Translations under genes and position numbers: made by a program | Shown: in pieces, positions 54,343 to 62,375 of the stretch | How the letters are laid out: each line of letters opens with the position of its first letter | Position numbering within the stretch: the stretch's first letter is position 1 | The notes under the pieces: model-generated | The model's input: only the letters and a program-made list of their open reading frames with translations | The model's database searches: none | What the model was told of the DNA's origin: nothing | Source of the DNA: Bradyrhizobium sp. BR 10289 | Lineage (GTDB): Bacteria; Pseudomonadota; Alphaproteobacteria; Rhizobiales; Xanthobacteraceae | NCBI RefSeq assembly: GCF_019455385.1 | Contig: NZ_JACOFR010000004.1 | Span: forward strand, 372,001 to 436,000 | Direction: 5' to 3' | Length of the DNA: 64,000 nt

Positions 54343-54921
54343 GTGCGCCTGATCCTGATCACATTGACGGCCCTTCTGCTCGCGACCGTGGTCGGCCTGG
54401 GGGCGACCTGGATGACGACGACGCGCGGCACCGAGATCGGCGCGCTGACCATCGGCGCCTGGACCGCGCGGCCGCGCACCGGCACCGCCGACGTCGATCC
54501 CTATTCGCGCGCCACGATCGTGCGCAACGGCGAGCTGCCGATCGGCACCGGCGACGGCGTCGCCTTTACCGCAACCACCGACGACAAGAAGAAGGCGCTC
54601 GACGGCCGCTGCGACGTGGTCGTCTCCGGCGTGACGCCGCCGGCGCGGTTCTGGACGCTGACGCTGTACGACCGCAAGGGCCACCTCGTCGCCAACACGC
54701 TTGCCCGCTACGGCTTCACCAGCCAGGAGATCGTGCGGTCATCTGACGGCACATTCGAGATCCGCATCGCCTCGCGCTCGAGGGCTGGCAACTGGCTGCC
54801 GACCGGCGGCATCGAGCGCTATGCGCTGATGCTGCGGCTCTACGACACCCCTGTCGGCGTTGCCACGCGCACCCAGCGTGATGCGCCGATGCCCAGCATC
54901 TCGACGGTGGGCTGCTCATGA
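54343..54921 (+). CDS. DUF1214-domain membrane-anchored protein
   Basis: A 192-residue protein starting at a GTG just after PBP1A, with one N-terminal helix (LITLTALLLATVVGLGATWM) and the DUF1214 pattern PPARFWTLTLYDRKGHLVAN then SRSRAGNWLPTGG. It overlaps the next gene by four bases. In many bacteria DUF1254 and DUF1214 are halves of one protein; here they are two short anchored proteins in one operon, which suggests that they form a complex at the membrane. Biochemical function unknown. Confidence 0.85.
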   Translation: MRLILITLTALLLATVVGLGATWMTTTRGTEIGALTIGAWTARPRTGTADVDPYSRATIVRNGELPIGTGDGVAFTATTDDKKKALDGRCDVVVSGVTPPARFWTLTLYDRKGHLVANTLARYGFTSQEIVRSSDGTFEIRIASRSRAGNWLPTGGIERYALMLRLYDTPVGVATRTQRDAPMPSISTVGCS

Positions 54922-55502
54922 TCCGCCTGGCATTCACCATCGTCGCGGGCGTGGTGCTGGGCCTCGTGGTCCATCTCGTCAGCGTGCTGGCACTGCCGCG
55001 GATCGCGACGCAGGACGCCTATTCGCGGCTGACGCCGATGACCAGGCTCAACGGCGTGACGCAGCTTCCGCTCGCCGATCCGCAGACCTCACCGATGCCG
55101 TTCATGGACCCGGCCTTTGCGCTGGCGATCTGCCGCTACGACCTCTCGGACGGACCGATCAAGCTCACCGTGCCGGTGAGCCAGGCCTACACCTCGGTGT
55201 CGTTCTACACCCGCAACGAGATCGCCTATTACGCCATCAACGACCGCTCCGCCGGCAAGAAGGTCATCGAGCTCGACCTGATGACCGAAGCGCAGCACAA
55301 CGACCTGCCCGAGGACGAGGAGGTCACCGCGGCCGACCGCCTGATCATCGACTCCCCGAGCACGACCGGCCTGATCGTGATGAAGGCCCTTGCCGCCGAG
55401 CCCGGCCTGATGCCGCAGGCGCAGGCGAGCTTGCAAGCCGCGAGCTGTGGACCGCAGACCGATGCGCCGGCGAAGGCCGAGGCCCCGCGCGGCCGGCGCT
55501 GA
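54918..55502 (+). CDS. DUF1254-domain membrane-anchored protein
   Basis: A 194-residue protein whose ATG at 54918 overlaps the DUF1214 stop (ATGA). N-terminal helix MIRLAFTIVAGVVLGLVVHLVSV, then the DUF1254 pattern DPAFALAICRYDLSDGPIKLTVPVSQAYTSVSFYTRNEIAYYAINDR. The tail is low-complexity (DAPAKAEAPRGRR). It completes the PBP1A-DUF1214-DUF1254 run. The role is unknown; linkage to a murein synthase hints at an envelope function. Confidence 0.85.
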   Translation: MIRLAFTIVAGVVLGLVVHLVSVLALPRIATQDAYSRLTPMTRLNGVTQLPLADPQTSPMPFMDPAFALAICRYDLSDGPIKLTVPVSQAYTSVSFYTRNEIAYYAINDRSAGKKVIELDLMTEAQHNDLPEDEEVTAADRLIIDSPSTTGLIVMKALAAEPGLMPQAQASLQAASCGPQTDAPAKAEAPRGRR

Positions 55503-55678
55503 CGCGCGGTCGTTTCGAAGCCCTCAAGAGAAAAGTTCGAAAACAACCCCATGCACAGTAGGGGGCCGTTGAAATCGTTGCGCAACTTTTACGCCCACCT
55601 CGATCGCGTCTGGACGACACGGTCGGGGCACCCCTGCCGGCAGGGAAATTGCAAATTACGGATTTTCGGAAACACCCC

Positions 55679-55707
55679 TTGACCGTCGGGCAAAACACTG
55701 GTACAGT
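55679..55707 (+). promoter_or_regulatory. Near-consensus sigma70 promoter overlapped by a palindrome
   Basis: TTGACC (55679-55684), a 17-bp spacer, and TACAGT (55702-55707). The -10 hexamer lies inside the perfect palindrome ACACTG-GTA-CAGTGT (55695-55709), a likely operator that would block RNA polymerase. It is in the 320-bp gap 55503-55822 that has no gene on either strand. Confidence 0.5.
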
Positions 55708-55713
55708 GTCATC

Positions 55714-55759
55714 ATCGAGAGTTGTCAGACCCGCGTGGAGAAACCGCTGCGGGTTTTTT
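55714..55759 (+). ncRNA. Candidate very short transcript ending in an intrinsic terminator
   Basis: A transcript from the promoter at 55679-55707 would start near 55714 and run only about 46 bases to a classic terminator: ACCCGC (55729-55734) pairs with GCGGGT (55749-55754) and is followed by six T (55754-55759). No open frame fits. It may be a tiny regulatory RNA, or an attenuated leader of a lost gene. Confidence 0.4.
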
Positions 55760-55822
55760 GACGCCCGCTGCGGACGTTGAACCTCATGCCTGCAAGACCA
55801 CCGCGCCACCAGCGATGGCTAC

Positions 55823-56707
55823 TTAGACCGTGGCAGAGGCAAGTCGCGCGGTCCTGTGCTGTCTCGCCTCAATATCCGGCTGGAGCGGAAAGACTTCATC
55901 GACACGAACCTCTTCCGTCACCACGTTGAAGCGCGCAAGCTTAGTCGGGCCGAACATCGTCGAGATGGCGACGTCGGCGGCATCACGTCCGCGGGCGATC
56001 ACGATCCGGCCGATACGGGGTTGATTGTGCCGGGCATCGAAACTGTACCAGCGCCCGCCGAGATAGGCTTCGAACCAGGCGCTGAAATCCATCGGCGCCG
56101 GATCGGCGGGAACGCCGATGTCGCCGAGATAGCCGGTGCAATAACGCGCGGGAATATTCAAGCAGCGGCAAAGCGACACGGCCAGGTGGGCAAAGTCGCG
56201 GCAGACGCCGCGCCGTTCTTCCATCGCCTCGGCCGCCGTCCGATCGCTTCGGGCGAACTGATAACCAAATTCGATGCGATCATGGACATAGTCGCAGATC
56301 GCCTGCACGCGCTGCCAGCCGCCCTTGATCTGTCCGAAGGTTGCCCAGGCGAAATCGGACAGCTTCTGTGTATCGCAATAGCGGCTGCCGATCAGGTACA
56401 TCAAGGCATCATCCGGCAGGTCGTTGAGCGCGACCTGCTTGGCGGCTGGAGCAAGCTCATCGGGGCGTCCGCTGTCCGCTATGACGAAGTCATTGCGGAT
56501 TTCGATAACTCCGGCCGGCGCGACCAGACGGGTGCAGACGTTGCCGAACACGTCAACGTAGTCCTTCGCCGGGACGTCCGGCGTGATGCGGATGACGTGG
56601 TCGGTCACAAGATCGGCCTTGCGCGACGGATGAACGCTCAGCATCAGCACCATCGGCACCTCTTGCGAGCATTCGAATGCAATGTCGTAACCAGCCCGGA
56701 TCTTCAC
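55823..56707 (-). CDS. Transglutaminase-like protein, His of the triad not evident
   Basis: A 294-residue soluble protein of the bacterial transglutaminase-like superfamily: N-terminal beta domain, then the core with Cys C169 (RRGVCRDFAHLAVSLCRCLNIPARYCTGYL). At the usual His position (HAW in the family) the sequence is DFSAWFEAYLGG with Ser209, followed by FDARHN with the Asp. A His lies in ARHN instead. It may use a different His or have lost activity, although I recall this subfamily often reads the same way. Divergent from a second transglutaminase-like gene. These proteins act as proteases or amidases rather than crosslinkers. Confidence 0.85.
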   Translation of the reverse strand: MKIRAGYDIAFECSQEVPMVLMLSVHPSRKADLVTDHVIRITPDVPAKDYVDVFGNVCTRLVAPAGVIEIRNDFVIADSGRPDELAPAAKQVALNDLPDDALMYLIGSRYCDTQKLSDFAWATFGQIKGGWQRVQAICDYVHDRIEFGYQFARSDRTAAEAMEERRGVCRDFAHLAVSLCRCLNIPARYCTGYLGDIGVPADPAPMDFSAWFEAYLGGRWYSFDARHNQPRIGRIVIARGRDAADVAISTMFGPTKLARFNVVTEEVRVDEVFPLQPDIEARQHRTARLASATV

Positions 56708-56870
56708 CGCCGCCTCCTTGTGGTCTCCATTGACCGTGGGCGGGAAAAGCGTCTTTCATGAGGTTTGTTCCCGCCAGAGGCTGCGGCGGCTGCTGAAATG
56801 ACAGGCAGACGCCGTCGGCCCGTGTTGTGGAACCTGATCGGGGATGGCAACTTGTGACGTGGGCACCACA

Positions 56871-57824
56871 ATGATCATCTTCAGCGTCCACCACAGCACG
56901 ACCTATCGCTACCGCCGACCGGTGCAGCTGGGGCAGCATCAAATGCTGTTTCGCCCGCGCGACAGTTTTGATCAGCGATTGCTCGACTGCACTCTCGTCG
57001 TCCGGCCTGAACCGAGCGAGATCCGGTGGATACACGACGTGTTCGGCAACTGCCTGACACTGGTCGATTTCGCGGCATCCGCCGACATCCTGAAGTTTGA
57101 GACAACAATACGTCTCGCACACACACCGGAAAATGCGCCGGACTTCCGGATCGAGGATTACGCCAAGGAGCACCCTTTCACGTATCACGCCGACGAGTTG
57201 CCGGACCTCGAGCCCTACTTGCGCCGCCATTATCCGGACGATCCCAGCGTCCCCGCCTGGCTGACCAAGTTTGTCGTTCCAGGCGCCTCCCGGCCGACGG
57301 GCCACCTGCTCATGACCCTGAACGAGGCCATCGCCGAGGGCTTCTCCTACCAGCGGCGCCTGATGCGCGGGACGCAGACCCCTGCCGAAACGCTCGCCCT
57401 GCAGCGGGGCACTTGCCGCGACTTCGCATTGCTCATGATGGAGGCGGCGCGCGCGTTGGGCTTCGCCGCGCGCTTCATGACAGGCTACGTCTACGTCCCG
57501 GACCGCGACGGCACGGTACGCCTCGGCGGTGGCTCGACGCATGCGTGGTGTTCGATCTACGTGCCGGGCTCCGGCTGGGTCGAATTCGATCCCACCAACG
57601 GCATCGTGGGAAACCGCGACCTGATCAGGGTCGGGGTCGCACGGACCCCGACGCAAGCCGTGCCGCTGTCAGGTAGCTACTGGGGCGATGCCGACGATCA
57701 GCTCGGCATGGAGGTTACCGTCAACGTCCAAACGGAGGCGGAGCCGGGGAGCGGCGCCCCGGTGCCATCCGCGCCCACAGCAACGCGAACGGACCCAGCG
57801 CGATCCCCGCAGCAAGGACGATGA
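56871..57824 (+). CDS. Transglutaminase-like protein with complete triad
   Basis: A 317-residue protein; the ATG at 56871 starts MIIFSVHHSTTYRYRRPVQL, the usual N-terminal beta domain. The core has the complete triad C182 (QRGTCRDFALLMMEAARALGFAARFMTGYVY), H224 (STHAWCSIYVPG) and D240 (VEFDPTNG). The normal family end (MEVTVNVQTE) is followed by about 30 low-complexity residues read from the antisense of the MFS gene: the two coding regions overlap convergently by 104 bp. Upstream, 163 bp separate it from the divergent paralogue. Confidence 0.88.
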   Translation: MIIFSVHHSTTYRYRRPVQLGQHQMLFRPRDSFDQRLLDCTLVVRPEPSEIRWIHDVFGNCLTLVDFAASADILKFETTIRLAHTPENAPDFRIEDYAKEHPFTYHADELPDLEPYLRRHYPDDPSVPAWLTKFVVPGASRPTGHLLMTLNEAIAEGFSYQRRLMRGTQTPAETLALQRGTCRDFALLMMEAARALGFAARFMTGYVYVPDRDGTVRLGGGSTHAWCSIYVPGSGWVEFDPTNGIVGNRDLIRVGVARTPTQAVPLSGSYWGDADDQLGMEVTVNVQTEAEPGSGAPVPSAPTATRTDPARSPQQGR

Positions 57825-58918
57825 AGACCAGCAGCCAGCCGCTTGCGCTCTGCGGCCCGCCGGCCGCGTCGAGCGCGGCGCCCGTCCCCCAGGCGCCAAG
57901 CGCCGACAGGCCGAAGCCGACCGTCGAATGCAGAGCCAGCGTCGCGCCGCGATGTTCGGAGACAGCCGCCGCCGACATGCCCCGCCGTGAGCGCACCTGA
58001 ATCGGCCGGGACCGTCAGGCCATAGAAGAGCAGCAACAGCGCGAGCACCCACGCCGGCGCCGTCGCGTTGAGGCCAATGGCAAGCGCGACCCAGGCCGAG
58101 GCGATCATCACGACAGTAATCGCCCGGTGGCGGCCGAATTTCAGCGCGGCCTCGTTGCCGAGAATGCTCGCCGGCATCGAGATCACCGCGAAGCAGAAGC
58201 TGAGCACGACCGGGCTCAACCACGACGGCGCGCCCTGATGCGCGATGACGAAGGTCCAGAAGCCGACCAGCCAGGTGCGGATGCCGTAAAGCTCGAAGCA
58301 ATGCGCGCCGTAGCCAAGGATATATCCGAGCGCCTCCCGGTTGGCGAAGACAGGCGCAAAGTCGAGCAATCGCCCCGCCTTCGGTGCGGGCCGCCGCGGC
58401 TGCATCAGAAGGCATGCGACGACCATCGCGATCGGCCCGAAACCGGTGACGAGGAATGCGCTTCGCCATCCCCATGTGTCGGCGATGATTTGTGCAACCA
58501 GGAACGAGAGGCCGACGCCGACCGAGAAGCTCGACGTGTAAAGCGTGACGGCGCGCGAGGTGTCGCCGGCAGGGAGCCGGTCCGTCAGCGCCTTCAGGCC
58601 GGGCATATAGGCCCCGGCAAATCCGAGTCCCGCGACGCACCAGATCGCGGTCGCCGACCAGAATCCTTGCGCGAAGATGCCGAATGCCATGGTCGCAAGG
58701 CCGCTGACGATCGAACCCCAGAGCAGGACGAGCCGCGCATCGATCCGGTCGGTCAATGTCGTCAGCACCGGCACCGCGAGCATGTAGCCGAACGCATAGC
58801 CGCTCGCCATCAACCCGCCTTCGGCGGCCGAGAGGCCCCACGCTGGCATCAGGTGCTGCGCCAGATTTGCAGACAGCGTCACATGCGGCAGCAGATTGCC
58901 GAGCTGGCCGATGCACAT
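57721..58918 (-). pseudogene. MFS transporter with a single-base frameshift
   Basis: From the ATG at 58918 (GTG at 58921 possible) the frame encodes eleven or so helices (CIGQLGNLLPHVTLSANLAQHL, GYMLAVPVLTTLTDRIDARLVLLWG). At about 57980-57983 one extra base in a run of four C (plus strand) throws translation out of frame; the true end, MSAAAVSEHRGATLALHSTVGFG to a stop at 57721, continues in the next frame. Without the extra base the protein would be about 398 residues and look intact. It follows another MFS gene in the arsenic locus. Either a recent mutation or a sequencing error. No other lesion is seen. Confidence 0.8.
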
Positions 58919-58946
58919 CACCGCAATGAGGGACCTTCCGTCCAGC

Positions 58947-60167
58947 TTACGAATTTTGCTCTCCCGCCTGGAGGGACGTCGATGTTGCCTGCTCTGCGCG
59001 AAGCAGCAAGAGTGCGAGGAAGGCCGAGAGCGAAACCAGCGCACTGATCCACAGCGCATTGCTGCCGATGTGCTCCACCATCAGCCCCAGCGCGAGCGGC
59101 GCGGCGGCCCCCGTAACCCTGGACGGCAGCGAGATCATGCCGACACGCCGGCCGAATCCGGTCGGTCCGAACAGCGCCAGCGGGAGCGTCCCGCGGGCAA
59201 TGGTGATGATACCGTTGCCCGCTCCATACAGCACCGTGAAGGTCGATGCGAGCATCGGTCCGCCCAACACCAGCGCAACGACACCGATCGGATTCATCAG
59301 CATGGCCAGTCTCGCCGAAAGCAACGGATGAAACCGGGCGAGCCATCCGGCTTCCAGAAGGCGCGCGCCGACCTGCGCCGGTCCGACCAAGGCTCCCGCG
59401 AGCAAGGCCTGCGCCGGCGTCGCGCCGAACGCAACGAGCATGGTCGGCAGAATGGCCGAGATGCCTGAACTGACGAAGCTTGCCGCCGCAAACATGTAGG
59501 CCAGCAGCACCATCGCGAAGCTCTCGCTCTGGCTTCCGGATGGTCGGCTCGCGCCCGCGCTCGGCCGGGAGTGCGGGTCCAACGGGACAGCGCGCGGCAG
59601 CGAAAGATTGAGCGGCAATGCAAGGACGATATGGATCGCCGCCCACGCCTGACATGCAGCTCGCCAGCCATATTCCGAAGCAAGCCATGTCGTGAGCGGC
59701 CAGCCGAGCGTGCTGGCAAAGCCGGCGATCAGGGTGATACCGGTGATGGTTCGCCGTGCATTGGTGCCGTAGATGCGAGCGAGCGTGGCGAAAGCCGCCT
59801 CGTAGAGACCCATGCCCATGCCGATGCCGAGCAACACCCAGGCAGCGATCAGCACCGCCACGCCATGGGCGACGGAAAGCAAGAGCAAGCCTGCGACGAA
59901 GACGAGGTTCGAGATGGCGAGCAGACTGCGCCCGCCGAACGTATCGATGGCATGCCCGACGCGCGGGCCAAGCAGCCCCGAGATGACGAGCGCGCCGGAC
60001 AACGCCCCGAAAACGTAGGTCGGCGCAAGGCCGAGATCGCGGGCAATCGGTGCGGCCAGGATGGCAGGCAGATAGTAACTCGACGCCCACGCGACGGTCT
60101 GCGCCGAGCCAAGTGCGACGACGACACCAAGCGGACCCGCAGCCTGGCCCGCGGCAATCCGCGTCAT
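58947..60167 (-). CDS. MFS transporter of the arsenic locus
   Basis: A 406-residue, 12-helix MFS protein, starting with an ATG at 60167 that overlaps the stop of the flavoprotein gene by four bases. Opening GVVVALGSAQTVAWASSYYLPAILAAPIARDLGL, with GPRVGHAIDTFGGR at the loop 2-3 motif. The second half contains LAGALVGPAQVGARLLE. It belongs to the family of solute transporters rather than to ArsB/Acr3. Translational coupling to the flavoprotein suggests export of the product made by that enzyme, perhaps a modified or organic arsenical. The substrate is unproven. Confidence 0.85.
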   Translation of the reverse strand: MTRIAAGQAAGPLGVVVALGSAQTVAWASSYYLPAILAAPIARDLGLAPTYVFGALSGALVISGLLGPRVGHAIDTFGGRSLLAISNLVFVAGLLLLSVAHGVAVLIAAWVLLGIGMGMGLYEAAFATLARIYGTNARRTITGITLIAGFASTLGWPLTTWLASEYGWRAACQAWAAIHIVLALPLNLSLPRAVPLDPHSRPSAGASRPSGSQSESFAMVLLAYMFAAASFVSSGISAILPTMLVAFGATPAQALLAGALVGPAQVGARLLEAGWLARFHPLLSARLAMLMNPIGVVALVLGGPMLASTFTVLYGAGNGIITIARGTLPLALFGPTGFGRRVGMISLPSRVTGAAAPLALGLMVEHIGSNALWISALVSLSAFLALLLLRAEQATSTSLQAGEQNS

Positions 60168-61528
60168 GAGCAACCGCACCCTGAGCGACCTGCCGTCTTG
60201 GCGGCCTCATCCGCGGCGCAGCAGGCCGAGAGCTCCTGCTTCGCGGGGCCGCCGCAACATCCCTCTGCGGATCCGGTTTCGACGCCGCCTCGTGTGCACA
60301 CGCCGGTTTCGGGCAATACGAGCTCGACGCGTGCTGCCGCCTCCTTGTCGCCCGCGATGTCGGCGACGATCGAGCGAACCTGCTCGTAGCCGGTCATCAT
60401 CAGGAAGGTCGGCGCACGGCCATAGGACTTCATGCCGGCCAGATAAAAGCCGGGCTCGTCATGCGCGAGCTCGCGTGCGCCGTGGGGACGTACGGTCCCG
60501 CAGCTGTGCTCGTTGGGATCGATCAGCGGCGCAAGTGCGGCGGGCGCCTCGATGGCCGGATCGAGCCGCAGACGCAGCTCGGACAGGAACGACAGGTCGG
60601 GACGGAAGCCGGTCGACACGACCAGCTCATCCGCAACCACACTCCGCGCACCGCAACAGGCGCCGGCCGAAATCATGAGACGCCCCTCGGTAACCGACAG
60701 ATGCGTGACACCAAATCCGCTCTCGACCCTGACCTTCCCGGCCGCGACGAGGGCGGCGAAGGTGGAGCCCAGCTCGCCGCGCGCAGCGAGCTTGTCGTTG
60801 CGGCCGCCGCCAAAAGCCGTTGCGGGATCGCTACCGCGCAACAGCCAGATCGCCTGCGTGCCGGGCGCCTCGTCCGCGAGTTGCACGAGATCGATCAGCG
60901 TGCCGACGGCGGAATGGCCGGCACCGAGCACGGCAACGGTCTTGCCGGCATATCTGGCGCGATCGGCGCCCCGCACATCCGGCATGCCATAGGCAATGCG
61001 GTCGGCGCACTCGCGTTCACCGATTGCGGGCAAGCCGTTGCTGCCGGCGGGATTGGGCGAGAACCAGGTGCCTGAAACGTCGACGACGGCATCGGCACGC
61101 AACATCTCGGGGCCTTTGCCATTCTGATAGCGAATTTCGAAGGGCGCCTGCTCCCGCCCCCTGGTCTTCGCCTTGTCGAAGCCGGCCCGGCTGATGGCCG
61201 TGACGCGGCTGGATGTCCGGATCACCTCGCGGAGCGGCGTGCGCGTTGCCAGAGGATCGAGATAGCGATCGATCAATTCGCCGCCGGTCGGATAGGACTG
61301 AGGATCCGGCGAATTCCATCCCGTCGGCGCAAGCAGGCGCGCTGCCGCCTTGTCGACGTTGTACTCCCACGGAGAGAAGAGCTGGACATGCCGCCACTGA
61401 CGAACCGCGTGCGCAGCTTCGGGACCGGCCTCGAGAACGACCGGCGACATGCCGCGCTCCAGCACATGCGCGGCCGCGGCGAGGCCGACCGGCCCTGCCC
61501 CGATGATGGCGACCCTCCTGGTAGTCAT
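60164..61528 (-). CDS. FAD/NAD(P)-dependent oxidoreductase of ars loci with Cys-rich tail
   Basis: A 454-residue flavoprotein with an FAD motif VAIIGAGPVGLAAAAHVLERG (residues 6-26) and an NAD(P) motif TVAVLGAGHSAVGTLI in the middle, as in flavin-containing monooxygenases. The C-terminal 45 residues carry Cys in GVCTRGG, GCCGGPAK, SACCAADEAAK and SGCGCS, seven in all, a likely soft-metal site. It lies between the arsR gene (50 bp, with an operator-like palindrome) and two MFS genes. Proteins like this in ars operons (ArsO-type) are thought to oxidise or modify arsenicals, but this is inferred from context. Confidence 0.85.
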   Translation of the reverse strand: MTTRRVAIIGAGPVGLAAAAHVLERGMSPVVLEAGPEAAHAVRQWRHVQLFSPWEYNVDKAAARLLAPTGWNSPDPQSYPTGGELIDRYLDPLATRTPLREVIRTSSRVTAISRAGFDKAKTRGREQAPFEIRYQNGKGPEMLRADAVVDVSGTWFSPNPAGSNGLPAIGERECADRIAYGMPDVRGADRARYAGKTVAVLGAGHSAVGTLIDLVQLADEAPGTQAIWLLRGSDPATAFGGGRNDKLAARGELGSTFAALVAAGKVRVESGFGVTHLSVTEGRLMISAGACCGARSVVADELVVSTGFRPDLSFLSELRLRLDPAIEAPAALAPLIDPNEHSCGTVRPHGARELAHDEPGFYLAGMKSYGRAPTFLMMTGYEQVRSIVADIAGDKEAAARVELVLPETGVCTRGGVETGSAEGCCGGPAKQELSACCAADEAAKTAGRSGCGCS

Positions 61529-61540
61529 TCTACTTCTCCT

Positions 61541-61556
61541 ATACTTCTAGAACTAT
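61541..61556. promoter_or_regulatory. Palindrome before the flavoprotein gene
   Basis: ATACTTCTAGAACTAT is a 16-bp palindrome around TTCTAGAA with one mismatched pair. It ends 12 bp from the flavoprotein start, between arsR and that gene. Possible internal ArsR operator; its core differs from the sites at 61936 and 61997. Confidence 0.35.
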
Positions 61557-61578
61557 CGAATAATAGTGGACGACAAAC

Positions 61579-61896
61579 TCACGCGGCCGTCTGCGCGGCC
61601 TTGCATCCGACTTCGTCCGCACAGCACTCCGCCGCGAGAAAATCGACCAGCCCCCGCATCGCATCGAAGTTCGCGTGGCAGATCAGGGTGGTGGATTCCC
61701 GGACCTGACTGACGAGCCCGACCGCAACCAGGGTCTTGATGTGATGCGACAGCGTCGAGGCCGGTATCTTCAGCTTGTCCTGCAGGCGTCCCACAGGCAT
61801 GCCCGGGTGCCCGGCCCGAACCAAAGCCCGGTAAATCTGGAGACGGGTCTGGTTACCCAAGGCTTCCAAACGTGCTGCTGCATCGGCGATCTTCAT
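61579..61896 (-). CDS. arsR: ArsR-family repressor with CC-x5-C arsenite site
   Basis: A 105-residue winged-helix repressor; the ATG at 61896 (MKIADAAARLEALGNQTRLQIYRAL) fits the family, and longer frames upstream run through the promoter region. Recognition helix PASTLSHHIKTL. The C-terminus holds C91, C92 and C98 (AECCADEVGC). This spacing equals that of the Acidithiobacillus ferrooxidans ArsR (C95, C96, C102), which binds As(III) with exactly these three Cys. It represses the flavoprotein-MFS arm and probably the divergent arm, with arsenite as inducer. Confidence 0.9.
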   Translation of the reverse strand: MKIADAAARLEALGNQTRLQIYRALVRAGHPGMPVGRLQDKLKIPASTLSHHIKTLVAVGLVSQVRESTTLICHANFDAMRGLVDFLAAECCADEVGCKAAQTAA

Positions 61897-61935
61897 GCCG
61901 GCAAAGCTGCGCCCTTTTGCGCCGGATGTCAAACC

Positions 61936-61950
61936 ATATTTCTGGAATAT
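61936..61950. promoter_or_regulatory. Second ArsR operator candidate
   Basis: ATATT-TCTGG-AATAT, a 5-bp inverted repeat around a centre that resembles the large palindrome at 61997 (shared TCTGGA centre and ATAT flanks). It lies 40 bp before arsR, where it could control the minus-strand arm. Confidence 0.45.
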
Positions 61951-61996
61951 TCGAAATAAGAAGCCCGAAATCCCGGAAATTGACGCCCTGCCGGTA

Positions 61997-62022
61997 ATTC
62001 CATATATCTGGATATATGGAAT
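61997..62022. promoter_or_regulatory. Perfect 26-bp palindrome over the start of the second arsR
   Basis: ATTCCATATATC, TG, then its exact reverse complement: 12-bp arms with a 2-bp centre. The ATG of the plus-strand arsR (62016-62018) lies inside the right arm, so a bound repressor would cover the start of that gene. No ribosome site fits before this ATG, so the mRNA is either nearly leaderless or translated from a later codon. Confidence 0.6.
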
Positions 62023-62375
62023 CAGAAGAAGCCGTCCTGGCTCTTGCCGCGCTGTCCCAATCGACTCGTCTGGAGGCCTTCCGGGCACTAGTCAGACACG
62101 AGCCCAACGGCCTTGCCGCCGGCGACCTCGCCCGCCTGCTCGAGGTGCCCCAGAACACCCTCTCGGCGCATCTGACGATCCTGAGCCGCGCGCGCCTGGT
62201 ATCCTCCGAGCGGCACAGCCGCTCGATCGTCTACCGCGCCAACCTCGGCGAATTTCGAGATGTAGCCGTTTTCCTGCTTCGCGATTGCTGCGGCGGCCGG
62301 CCGGAGGTGTGCGAGCCCGTCGTCGAGACCCTGCAATCCTGCTGCGCACCCAAACGGAAGGAGCGAGCGCGCTGA
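62016..62375 (+). CDS. arsR: Second ArsR-family repressor
   Basis: A 119-residue winged-helix repressor (MESEEAVLALAALSQSTRLEAFRALVRHEP; recognition helix PQNTLSAHLTIL). The Cys pattern is C91, C92 and C99 (RDCCGGRPEVCE) and, at the end, C109-C110 (QSCCAPKRK), again a C-terminal arsenite-type site but with one more residue in the spacing and an extra Cys pair. It is divergent from the first arsR and its stop overlaps the aquaporin start (TGATG), so it leads the operon arsR-aquaporin-arsC. Confidence 0.88.
   Translation: MESEEAVLALAALSQSTRLEAFRALVRHEPNGLAAGDLARLLEVPQNTLSAHLTILSRARLVSSERHSRSIVYRANLGEFRDVAVFLLRDCCGGRPEVCEPVVETLQSCCAPKRKERAR

Noticed and set aside
61895..62374. N-terminal extension of the aquaporin by 160 residues
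   Set aside because: The extra part lies out of frame over the second arsR and is Arg/Pro-rich; the ATG at 62375 overlapping the arsR stop gives a normal-length channel.
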